Positions 51,392-59,757 of a DNA stretch of 64,000 bases are shown piece after piece. The number at the start of each line of letters is the position of its first letter. Positions within the stretch are counted from its first letter, which is position 1. Origin of the DNA: Prochlorococcus sp. AG-402-O21 (GTDB lineage Bacteria > Cyanobacteriota > Cyanobacteriia > PCC-6307 > Cyanobiaceae); NCBI GenBank assembly GCA_003216375.1, contig QCIZ01000001.1, positions 62,001 through 126,000 of the forward strand, given 5' to 3'. Under the pieces are notes generated by a model, which was not told where the DNA came from, ran no database searches, and saw only the letters and a program-made list of their open reading frames with translations. Made by a program: the position numbers and the translations under genes.

Positions 51392-54376
51392 ATGACTGAA
51401 AATAATATTAATACTACTAATTCAAAATCAGAAAATTCAAAAAGAATAGAAGCAATAATCAAGCAGATTAATATTTTTAAGGAATCTTCAGAAAATGAAA
51501 TTAGAAATCTTGCATCGCAAGCAAAAATTATTGAATTTGAAATGGGCAGGCCTATATGCGATATGGATATTATTCCCAATTTAATACATATTATTCTTCA
51601 AGGAGAAGCCAGATTAATTGGCAAGGAAGCTAATAATCCTATAACTATAGCGAAGTTAGGACAAGGTTCATTAATTGGAATAGGTTCAATTTTAAGACAA
51701 GAGGCATGTGAACAAGTCAATGCATCTTCAAAAGTTATTACTATTTCTTTTACAGACCAATCTATACTTAATATATATACCTCAAATCCTAGCTTCAAAG
51801 AATGGTGTGATTCAACACTTCAACCTTGCGAAGTATATGATGTTGCTAAAAAAATAATTGATAAGTCTGCTAAAGATAACTTAACAGGTAAGATTGTATT
51901 TAATTTCTTATACCAGAAATGTACGTTAAAGCTTGATCAAGCTATTCAATCTAATGAAATAGTCATTGTGGGTAGTAGTAATATAGAAAACAAAGAAATT
52001 GGTGATCATATTGAAAATGTTTCAAATATAAAAGCAAAACCACCATTTAAAGAGAGATTAATTTCTATCCCGAAAGAAATATATAATAAAATATTAAATT
52101 ACACATCAAATAATGAATTAAATAAATCAAATCAATTAATAACAAATAATGATAATTATCCAACAAGTAATTCCAAAAATATATTGCCAGAGAAAAGCAA
52201 TCTAATCAAACAAGGCAATTATCAGTTACCACAAAAATTTGAATTAATCAAAGCTCAAGGAGAGATAAAAGAAACAATTGCTTGTCTCCAAATGTTAGCG
52301 AAGGAATTAGAAATAGCATTTCGAAAAGACTCAATAGAGAAAGTCATAAAAGACGAATTTGATCGTACAAATTCTATGTCCATTCAATTATGCGGAGGAA
52401 TTCTCTCTATGATGGGTCTTCATGCAGCTAACATGAAAATTCCTAAAAAGTTTGCGTCAAGACTTCCCACTCCTTCTTTAATTACCTGGAAAAAATCATT
52501 TGCAATAATAAGAGAAAGCGACTCAAATGGCCTCTTAATTGCTTCTCCTTTAGATGGTTTAGTTCATATAAAACCAGAAGATTTTGATGATAATTTTAAA
52601 GATGATATAGACCTAATAACTGTAGAGAAGTCTAACCTAACACCAAATAAAAACTTTGGATTATCTTGGTTTTCACCATCAATACAAAAATTCAAAGGCG
52701 GTCTAATATTAGTTTTAATAGCATCATTTATTGTTCAACTTTTTGGGCTAGCAAATCCACTGCTTATTCAAGTTATTATTGATAAAGTAATATCTCAAAG
52801 AAGTCTTGATACATTGCAAGTCCTTGGAATTGCACTTGTTGTTGTAACTATTTTAGGGGGAATATTAGGAAGTCTAAGAACATTTTTATTCGCTGAAATT
52901 ACAAATAGGATTGATACCAGATTGGGTGCAGAAGTAATAGATCACCTTTTACGGTTACCACTTAAATATTTTGACCGCAGACCTGTAGGAGAACTTAGTA
53001 GCAGAATAAGCGAGCTTGAAAAAATCAGAGAATTCCTGACAGGACAAGCACTTACAACTTTATTGGATGCAGTTTTTTCAATTATTTATATTGTTGTCAT
53101 GGTTATTTACAGTTGGTTACTGACGTTCATTGCTTTAGCAGTAGTACCAATTCAAATAGGAATTACACTTTTAGGCTCCCCCATTATCAGAAGACAAATT
53201 AGAGGGGTAGCTAATCAAAATGCAAAAACTCAGAGTCATCTAGTTGAAATTCTTACTGGTGTTCAAACAGTAAAGGCTCAAAATGTAGAAACTGTAAGTC
53301 GTTGGAAATGGCAAGATTTGTACTCCGGTTTTATTTCACGTTCTTTTGCTCAAATAATAACTGGGACATCTTTACAACAGACAAGTCAGGTTTTACAACA
53401 ACTATCCCAACTTTTAGTGCTTTGGATAGGAGCTTCTTTGGTTCTAAAAGGACAAATGAGTTTAGGACAATTAATCGCATTCAGAATTATTTCTGGTTAT
53501 GTAACACAACCACTCTTAAGACTTAGTACACTTTGGCAAAATTATCAGCAATTAAAAATTTCTTTCGAGAGATTGGCAGATATTGTTGATACTCCAGAAG
53601 AATCTAATGAAAACGATAAAGCAAATATACCTTTACCAGAAGTAAAAGGAAATATTGAATTTAAAGACGTTTCTTTTAGCTTCGAAAAAGGCTCTGAAGC
53701 CATACTAAGGAATGTTGATTTAAATATTAAAGCAGGGGAATTTGTTGGAATAGCTGGTCAAAGCGGAAGCGGTAAAAGCACTCTAATGAAACTCTTACCA
53801 AGACTTTATGATCTTGAATTTGGAAAGATCCTTATAGATGGATACGATGTAAGTAAAACTGAGCTTTACTCTGTAAGACGACAGATAGGCATTGTGCCTC
53901 AGGAACCACTACTTTTTTCTGGTTCTATAAGTGAAAATATAGCGGTAACAAATCCACAAACTAGTGCCGATGACATTGTCAACGCAGCAAAGCTTGCTAA
54001 TGCTCATGATTTCATTATGAGCCTCCCAGAAGGTTATAGCAGTGATGTTGGAGAAAGAGGATCGAGATTATCAGGCGGGCAAAAACAGCGAATTGCAATC
54101 GCGAGAACTTTATTGAGCAGGCCAAGAATGCTAATTATGGATGAAGCAACTAGCGCACTAGATTATGAATCAGAAAGTAAAGTATGCAACAATATTAAAG
54201 AGAATTATAAAAACACAACAGTACTTTTTATTACGCATAGGCTCAGCACAATAAAAAATGCAGACAAAATAGTAATGATGCATCAAGGTACCATTAGTGA
54301 AATAGGTACTCATAGTGAACTTATGGATTTAAAAGGAAGGTACTATGCATTATTTAGACAACAAGAGAGTAGTTAA
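51392..54376 (+). CDS. Type I secretion ABC transporter (HlyB/PrtD-like) with degenerate cNMP-type and C39-like domains
   Basis: A 994-residue protein. Residues 17-150 have the fold pattern of a cyclic-nucleotide-binding domain (LIHIILQGEARLIGKE, TIAKLGQGSLIGIGSIL), but the phosphate cassette lacks the usual Arg. About 290-420 looks like a C39-like domain without a recognisable catalytic triad. Six membrane helices span about 430-710. The ATPase has Walker A GQSGSGKS at 789-796, LSGGQKQR near 893 and Walker B MLIMDEATSALD near 913. It would energise export of unfolded substrates with HlyD and a TolC-type outer-membrane pore, which is not in the window. Confidence 0.92.
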   Translation: MTENNINTTNSKSENSKRIEAIIKQINIFKESSENEIRNLASQAKIIEFEMGRPICDMDIIPNLIHIILQGEARLIGKEANNPITIAKLGQGSLIGIGSILRQEACEQVNASSKVITISFTDQSILNIYTSNPSFKEWCDSTLQPCEVYDVAKKIIDKSAKDNLTGKIVFNFLYQKCTLKLDQAIQSNEIVIVGSSNIENKEIGDHIENVSNIKAKPPFKERLISIPKEIYNKILNYTSNNELNKSNQLITNNDNYPTSNSKNILPEKSNLIKQGNYQLPQKFELIKAQGEIKETIACLQMLAKELEIAFRKDSIEKVIKDEFDRTNSMSIQLCGGILSMMGLHAANMKIPKKFASRLPTPSLITWKKSFAIIRESDSNGLLIASPLDGLVHIKPEDFDDNFKDDIDLITVEKSNLTPNKNFGLSWFSPSIQKFKGGLILVLIASFIVQLFGLANPLLIQVIIDKVISQRSLDTLQVLGIALVVVTILGGILGSLRTFLFAEITNRIDTRLGAEVIDHLLRLPLKYFDRRPVGELSSRISELEKIREFLTGQALTTLLDAVFSIIYIVVMVIYSWLLTFIALAVVPIQIGITLLGSPIIRRQIRGVANQNAKTQSHLVEILTGVQTVKAQNVETVSRWKWQDLYSGFISRSFAQIITGTSLQQTSQVLQQLSQLLVLWIGASLVLKGQMSLGQLIAFRIISGYVTQPLLRLSTLWQNYQQLKISFERLADIVDTPEESNENDKANIPLPEVKGNIEFKDVSFSFEKGSEAILRNVDLNIKAGEFVGIAGQSGSGKSTLMKLLPRLYDLEFGKILIDGYDVSKTELYSVRRQIGIVPQEPLLFSGSISENIAVTNPQTSADDIVNAAKLANAHDFIMSLPEGYSSDVGERGSRLSGGQKQRIAIARTLLSRPRMLIMDEATSALDYESESKVCNNIKENYKNTTVLFITHRLSTIKNADKIVMMHQGTISEIGTHSELMDLKGRYYALFRQQESS

Positions 54377-54378
54377 AA

Positions 54379-55428
54379 ATGAAACGGGAATTAATCAAAA
54401 AAATAGAATCATTGAAAGATGATCTTAATCTTAATAAAAAAAAGGATTTTGTTATAAAACAAATAAATAAAGCTTATAAGGAGATTAATAGTTTTCAAAC
54501 ATATTTAGAAAAAAAAGTAAAAACTGAAGATCATGAAGTTGTTCTTCAACAAACAAATCTTTGGGTCAAAGCTATCACTCTAAGTATTATTGGAGGTACT
54601 GTATTTGGAATAGGCTGGCTCTCTTTAGCAAAAACAGAAGAAATAGTCATAGTACAAGGAAAATTAGAACCTATTGGTGGTGTTATAGATATCCAAATGC
54701 CGATGCAAGGTATTACTCAAGAAATTCTTGTAAAAGAAGGCGAAACAGTAGAAAAAGGACAAATTCTTATAAAATTAGATACCGAAATTTCAGAGTCAGA
54801 GCAGTCATGGTTAAATAAAAATTATAACTTAAATAAAGAAGTTCTTGAAAGAATAAAATTTCTTGCTGAAGAAGGCGCTGTAGCTGAATTACAATACTTA
54901 GAGCAAAAAAATAAAGTCGCAGAAATTGAAAATCAACTCAAAAGAAATGAAGTGACTTTGAAATATCAAAATATAATTTCTCCAATCAAAGGGAAAGTAT
55001 TTGACTTGAAGCCTCAAGAAATTGGTTTCGTTGCTCAAAGTAGCGAACCAATCATGAAGATTGTTCCCTTAAATAAACTGAGAGCAAAAATTGAAATTGA
55101 TAGTCGTTCTATTGGTTTTGTTAAAGTTGGACAAAAGACAGACCTAAGTATTGACTCATTCCCAGCTTCTGATTTTGGAGTAATACCAGGAGAAATAAAA
55201 AGAATAGGATCAGACGCTTTGTCTCCAGAACCATCTCTAAACAAAGGCTATCGATTCCCTGCAAATGTAGAACTAAAAGAACAATTCCTGAAACTTAAAA
55301 ATGGAGATGAATTACCTCTTCAACCAGGTATGAGTTTAACCGCAAATATTAAACTAAGAAAAGTGTCTTACTTACAGTTACTTTTAGGAGTCTTCCAAGA
55401 TAAAGCTGACTCTCTAAGATCACTTTAA
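54379..55428 (+). CDS. HlyD-family membrane fusion protein
   Basis: A 349-residue periplasmic adaptor. It has a cytoplasmic N-terminal helical segment (1-60), one membrane helix (about 62-84, WVKAITLSIIGGTVFGIGWL), the lipoyl-like halves IDIQMPMQGITQEILVKEGETVEKGQIL and SPIKGKVFDLKPQEIGFV, and a beta-barrel C-terminus. The coiled-coil hairpin (about 138-195) is clearly shorter than in E. coli HlyD. It begins 2 bases after the ABC gene. It ends the operon, followed by about 70 bases before the terminator of the opposing giant gene. Confidence 0.92.
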   Translation: MKRELIKKIESLKDDLNLNKKKDFVIKQINKAYKEINSFQTYLEKKVKTEDHEVVLQQTNLWVKAITLSIIGGTVFGIGWLSLAKTEEIVIVQGKLEPIGGVIDIQMPMQGITQEILVKEGETVEKGQILIKLDTEISESEQSWLNKNYNLNKEVLERIKFLAEEGAVAELQYLEQKNKVAEIENQLKRNEVTLKYQNIISPIKGKVFDLKPQEIGFVAQSSEPIMKIVPLNKLRAKIEIDSRSIGFVKVGQKTDLSIDSFPASDFGVIPGEIKRIGSDALSPEPSLNKGYRFPANVELKEQFLKLKNGDELPLQPGMSLTANIKLRKVSYLQLLLGVFQDKADSLRSL

Positions 55429-55496
55429 TTTGAAGATCGACTAAATTAAAAATTTATTAGTCAACCAATTTTTATTTAATTAAAATATTATTCAAT

Positions 55497-55526
55497 AAAA
55501 AACCCCCCCTTAAGCAGGGAGGGTTT
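55497..55526 (-). terminator. Intrinsic terminator of the giant surface-protein gene
   Basis: On the reverse strand AAACCCTCCC, a 7-base loop, GGGGGGGTTT and then more T residues form a strong GC stem (one G-U pair) with a six-base T-run. It sits about 30 bases after the stop of the gene at 55555. The same hairpin could weakly stop transcripts from the HlyD operon coming the other way. Confidence 0.88.
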
Positions 55527-55554
55527 ATTGATATCAAAGAATGATATTAAGTTA

Positions 55555-58500
55555 TCAAAGAATAGTGAAGACTTCTGAACCAGCAACTGTTGCACCTTTA
55601 AGAGTTACAAGACCAGTAATCTCAACAAGTGCGTCACCTGCACCGAAACCGGCACCAGCTCTACCATCTGTGTTGTTAATACCTAAGTAAGTATTTCCAC
55701 CAACTTGGAAGTGAACAAGTGCTGTGGTAGAGGAAGCATTTGCGGCGAAAGCAGCAGCTAGATAGTTATCTAAAGTTTGATCAGAACCAGCAGATAAGGT
55801 AACTGCGTCACCAATATTTGCTGAAATCGCGGTAGTAGTAATACCAGCTATGTCAAGTTTATCTCCTGACTTAAGGTCAGCGATAACTAGGTGATCAGCT
55901 TTTGTTCCATCTGCATCAATATTGTAAGTATTGACTCCAGAACCACCAGTCACAGTATCTTTACCTCCTAGGTATACAAAGCTATCAGCTCCAGCACCTA
56001 AGTCAACTGTATCGTTTGATACTCCAGTTGAGATGACATCCTTACCATTTGATCCTTTGACTGTTGTTGAGCTTCCAATCTGATTGAAAGTAGCAGTATA
56101 AGTAACACCAGCATATGTTTCCTTAGCGATAGACATACCTGAAGCGTCTAATGTTGTGACTTTGGTAATGTCTTCACCAGTCTCACCAGCTCCAAAAACC
56201 AGTCCTGCATCACCAGTGATATTGATTGTTGTAGCTGCTGCTACTGCCAAATCAATGGTGTGATCTACTTCTGAGGAGATAGTTGCATTTGCGTTATCTG
56301 ACTCAATATTGATTGTCTCAACACCAGCAATAGTCAGAAGTGTTGTGAAGTCTTGATCAGATGTATCACTTAACTTAAGTTTTACGCTATCGGAAGTACC
56401 AGTTGCATCCTTCAAAACAATAGTGGAGCCAGTTTTTAATGCATCAGTCTTAAAACAAACGGTTTCGTTGACGACTCCTTCAACGTCTATAGATCTAGTT
56501 GTACCGCCACCATCATTAGTAATTGTAGTGAAGGTGTTATTTCCAAAGTCAGCTAGATCTACTGTTATGTCCCCAGCTAAAACAAGAGTTTCAAATTCTG
56601 AAACCACACTAAAGTCTGCTGCACTTTCATCAGTAGTGATTGAAAGGATATCGGTACCAGCGCCACCTTTAATTGATTGACCATAAGTCAAGTTACCAGC
56701 AACGCTGACTGTGTCATCACCATCTCCACCAGTAATGGTTACTAGTGCAGTACCACCAAGTGTAATGGAGTCTTTACCAGCTCCTCCATCAACTACATCC
56801 TTACCAGTGGATGTACCAACAGCTACCTTGCTGTCTGCACCAATAATGTCGTCACCAGCTCCGCCGTTAATTGTGTCTGCTTTACTACCGCCGTTAATAG
56901 TGTCATTACCAGCTCCACCATTGATTGTCTGAATATTGTCGGCATCACCAACTATCTCATCATTCCCAGAACCACCGGTAATAACTGTTGCTGTGGTTGA
57001 AGTAGCAGCATAATTACTGATTAAAGCCGTAGTGCCCATAATGAAGGCACCTGTCATTCCAGAGAAATCATAGGCATGTGCTTTTAGCACTCCTACACCG
57101 TCAACACCAGCCGCACCTTTTACAACAAGAGTTGTAGTTCCACCTGTACTAGCAACAGTTGTGATAGCACCTAATGTCTGAGTAGTTGTTGTTTTACCAC
57201 CAGCTGAGGTGTCGATCGTAAATGTTTCAACTCCAGTTGTATCGATTGCTTTGCCGTTAAAAATATCAGTCGTACCAGTAGAAGCTTCCTTTCTATTTAA
57301 GGTAATAGAATCAGTAGTTGCAGTACCTGAAGAAACAAGCGTTAACTTACCGTTACCAGCTACACCAGCTAAATTTACCGTTCCATCTCCAGCAGCTAAA
57401 GTTATTGATCTAGCTGCGTTTGTGTACGCGGCAGTTGTGTTAGCCAAAGTAACCGTATTTAAACCAGTCGCCTGGATTTTTGCTAGATCTAAATCAGCAG
57501 CAAGAGAATCTGTGACAGACACTATCTCAAAGTTTGAAATATTGGTTGTTGCTACAGAAGCACCTGATCCAGTGATGTTGCTCGCTAAAGTAGAAGTAAG
57601 AGAGAGAGTATCAGTTCCATCACCTCCGTCATAAACGTCACCAGAAACTGTTGATGAAGTTGCAGTAACAGCATCTCCAACCACCAAGAGGTCGTTTCCA
57701 GCTCCGAGTTCTACTAGTACATCATCAGCAGCGTCAGAATCAGATACGTCTATTTCATCGTTACCAGATCCTGTCTTAACAGTTAGATCTACGATATCTA
57801 ATGTTCCAGGATCTGTTAGCTCTGCGGAGTTTCCACCACCAGTTTTTATATCAACATCACCAGTAGAGGCAGTAGCGTCAACCGATGTGATTGAATCTGA
57901 AAGAACTGCTGCATTAATATCTACTGCGCCAGCTCCCTTTATAACTAGAGAAGCAACTTTCGCTCCTTTTGCACTATCACCTTGTGTTGTGCTTGTAGTT
58001 TTTAACTTTGTAGATGCATCAATTGTTATTGAAGTAACCGCAGTATCATCAGTTACCAACTTAGCCACAGTATTAGCTGCACCTGTTGAAGTAAATGTTT
58101 GACTTGTGAGCTTAGAACCAGAAACTGTAATGTCTCCTCCATTAACTCCGTTCATCAAATCAACAGTTGACGAAGTAACAGCTGTTGTATAACCGAAGGT
58201 TGAGTTTCCGGTTGTAATTGTGCCATTACCAATAACGTCTGCATCAACTGAAGCGCCAATGTTAGTAAATGAACTAGCGCCAGTTGAAAGATTGTTGACT
58301 ATTTTTTCCTCACCAGAAAAAGTACTAAAGTCAAATGTTCCAGCTTGACCAGATACGTTTCTGATTTGCCAGTTTTCAACTCCAGTTATTGTTGCTGCAG
58401 GGAAAGAAACACCTGCAGAAGAAGCATCATATGTTAACTCTAAAGTATCCTTTCCAGCACCACCAGAAATCGTGTCAAGAACAGTAAATGTATTTGCTGC

Positions 58501-59151
58501 AGCAGTATCATCGTCATAAACACCTTTAATAGTGTCATTTCCAGAACCAGCAACAACATTATCTGCAGCTGTAGTTAGTAGGAAAGTCTCTCCACCGGTG
58601 TTTGAATAATCAGTTTTGATCTGTGCAACTTGAGTATCAATTTCAGCAGCGGTTGCAGCAGTAGAAGAAACTCCACTTATAAAAGTTTTAGCAGTTGTAA
58701 AAGCATTTTTATCATCGGCTGTATAAGCAAGTTGAGCTGTTGCATCAGCAGCAACATCAGCAGTAAAAGAAGTTGCCGCAGAAACTTTATTCTCTAATGC
58801 AGTCTTATCAGCTGAACCACCATCATTATTTTTGGCAGCCCAAATTAGGTGAACAGCAATTTCTGCAAGCTTGAGAGAACCATTAGCTATCTGACCAGTC
58901 CAATACTCCAAGCCAGCAGCATCAGCGTCTCTGCTGAAAAGATTTTGATAAATTTCATTGACTTGTGTAGCTGCTTTTTTAGAACCAAATGCATCTTGGA
59001 ACTCAGCTTGAGAATGCATGTTTGCAGCAAAGCCTTCTACTGTAGAAATTCCAGTAGTCGAGCCAGACCAATAAGCCTTACCTTCAACGTCAGCCGGACG
59101 GCCAAAGTAAGCTACGTAAAGCTCCTGAATTTGTGATTCTGTTAGGGCCAT
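55555..59151 (-). CDS. Giant RTX/S-layer-like secreted protein with N-terminal DUF4214-type module
   Basis: A 1198-residue protein very rich in Thr, Ala, Gly, Ser, Asp and Val with a single Cys, and no Sec signal. Residues 1-110 form a DUF4214-type module (LYVAYFGRPAD at 11-21, IYQNLFSRDAD at 67-77). Glycine-rich calcium repeats occur near 204 (GSGNDTIKG), in a block near 722-775 (GGSGNDEIVG, NGGAGNDTIN, NGGAGDDIIG) and near 1045-1070. The rest is beta-rich. The C-terminus (LVHFQVGGNTYLGI to VEITGLVTLKG, ending EVFTIL) resembles C-terminal export modules of RTX S-layer proteins such as RsaA (recalled). It is the obvious substrate of the opposing type I operon. The gene is visibly less AT-rich than its neighbours. 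Confidence 0.88.
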   Translation of the reverse strand: MALTESQIQELYVAYFGRPADVEGKAYWSGSTTGISTVEGFAANMHSQAEFQDAFGSKKAATQVNEIYQNLFSRDADAAGLEYWTGQIANGSLKLAEIAVHLIWAAKNNDGGSADKTALENKVSAATSFTADVAADATAQLAYTADDKNAFTTAKTFISGVSSTAATAAEIDTQVAQIKTDYSNTGGETFLLTTAADNVVAGSGNDTIKGVYDDDTAAANTFTVLDTISGGAGKDTLELTYDASSAGVSFPAATITGVENWQIRNVSGQAGTFDFSTFSGEEKIVNNLSTGASSFTNIGASVDADVIGNGTITTGNSTFGYTTAVTSSTVDLMNGVNGGDITVSGSKLTSQTFTSTGAANTVAKLVTDDTAVTSITIDASTKLKTTSTTQGDSAKGAKVASLVIKGAGAVDINAAVLSDSITSVDATASTGDVDIKTGGGNSAELTDPGTLDIVDLTVKTGSGNDEIDVSDSDAADDVLVELGAGNDLLVVGDAVTATSSTVSGDVYDGGDGTDTLSLTSTLASNITGSGASVATTNISNFEIVSVTDSLAADLDLAKIQATGLNTVTLANTTAAYTNAARSITLAAGDGTVNLAGVAGNGKLTLVSSGTATTDSITLNRKEASTGTTDIFNGKAIDTTGVETFTIDTSAGGKTTTTQTLGAITTVASTGGTTTLVVKGAAGVDGVGVLKAHAYDFSGMTGAFIMGTTALISNYAATSTTATVITGGSGNDEIVGDADNIQTINGGAGNDTINGGSKADTINGGAGDDIIGADSKVAVGTSTGKDVVDGGAGKDSITLGGTALVTITGGDGDDTVSVAGNLTYGQSIKGGAGTDILSITTDESAADFSVVSEFETLVLAGDITVDLADFGNNTFTTITNDGGGTTRSIDVEGVVNETVCFKTDALKTGSTIVLKDATGTSDSVKLKLSDTSDQDFTTLLTIAGVETINIESDNANATISSEVDHTIDLAVAAATTINITGDAGLVFGAGETGEDITKVTTLDASGMSIAKETYAGVTYTATFNQIGSSTTVKGSNGKDVISTGVSNDTVDLGAGADSFVYLGGKDTVTGGSGVNTYNIDADGTKADHLVIADLKSGDKLDIAGITTTAISANIGDAVTLSAGSDQTLDNYLAAAFAANASSTTALVHFQVGGNTYLGINNTDGRAGAGFGAGDALVEITGLVTLKGATVAGSEVFTIL

Positions 59152-59186
59152 TAGTTAAAGCAGTTAGAAATGTAAGGTTTGTGGTT

Positions 59187-59223
59187 GGGGTTTCCGCAGA
59201 AGTTTGCGGCTGCCGAGAAACCC
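59187..59223 (-). promoter_or_regulatory. Structured 5' leader hairpin of the giant surface-protein mRNA
   Basis: On the reverse strand an outer stem GGGTTT/AAACCC encloses an inner stem CCGCA/TGCGG. It lies in the untranslated leader, 36 bases before the ATG. A second hairpin (CTCTC/GAGAG) is at 59259-59275. Such leaders often stabilise abundant mRNAs or tune translation; the role here is inference. Confidence 0.55.
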
Positions 59224-59301
59224 TGAATTATGGGCCTGGCAATTTGAAAGGAACTCAACTCTCATGATTAGAGAGAAGAACCCCATTCAGAATTCCGACA
59301 A

Positions 59302-59329
59302 ACTATATATGATTAGAGTTATTAATCAA
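59302..59329 (-). promoter_or_regulatory. Sigma-70-type promoter for the giant surface-protein gene
   Basis: On the reverse strand TTGATT (59329-59324), a 16-base spacer and TATAGT (59307-59302) match the -35 and -10 boxes well. This predicts a transcript start near 59295 and a leader of about 140 bases. The -35 is embedded in the inverted repeat TAATCAA-N4-TTGATTA (59323-59340), a possible operator. Confidence 0.55.
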
Positions 59330-59757
59330 GAGTTTGATTAGTATTTCATTGGATTTTGTGGGTGTTTGAACATCCTTTTATGAAAAATCGCATAAAAGAT
59401 ACATAGCCGAAACCCTAAAGACTTGATGCCTGAAAAGACAATAAAACTTAAAGAAAACAACCAGTAAGTCTTGCTATAACAACGTTATACAACGTGATTG
59501 TTAATAATATATTTAAATTTTAAAAGAAAAAATTTCTTATAAATACGCCATAAACAGAATAAGTCGTTGTGCACATCAAAAAGTGCACACCATGAATCCA
59601 ATTCACCGCTGGTAACTCTAATCAGCAAAAAAATAAAGCTCAAACGATTACTTGCTCCAATCGAAAAAGTCAAAAATTATTCAAAAATATATGTTGATTA
59701 AATGTTCTTGTCATTTCTCCATGAAAGTGAGAAAAATAAAAAACATGCATATCAGTT

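Larger units (their letters stand above)
59152..59757. other. Long intergenic region with promoter and leader of the giant gene
   Basis: This 606-base stretch separates the giant gene from the divergent gmd-like gene. The half next to the giant gene holds a sigma-70-type promoter and two hairpins (listed separately). The other half is AT-rich and includes two copies of the palindrome GTGCAC (59569-59574 and 59583-59588). A 62-codon TTG-initiated frame at 59485-59673 on the reverse strand does not look like a gene. No RNA gene is recognised. Confidence 0.7.

Noticed and set aside
56423-58102. Several 70-140 codon open frames on the strand opposite the giant surface-protein gene
   Set aside because: They are rich in Ser, Pro, Val and Ala with no domain. 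They arise because the Thr/Ala/Gly/Asp-rich coding strand rarely gives stops in the reverse frame.
59485-59673. 62-codon frame on the reverse strand in the spacer before the second gmd-like gene
   Set aside because: It needs a TTG start, has no ribosome binding site, is rich in Phe/Leu/Ile as expected for AT-rich noncoding DNA, and matches nothing I know.
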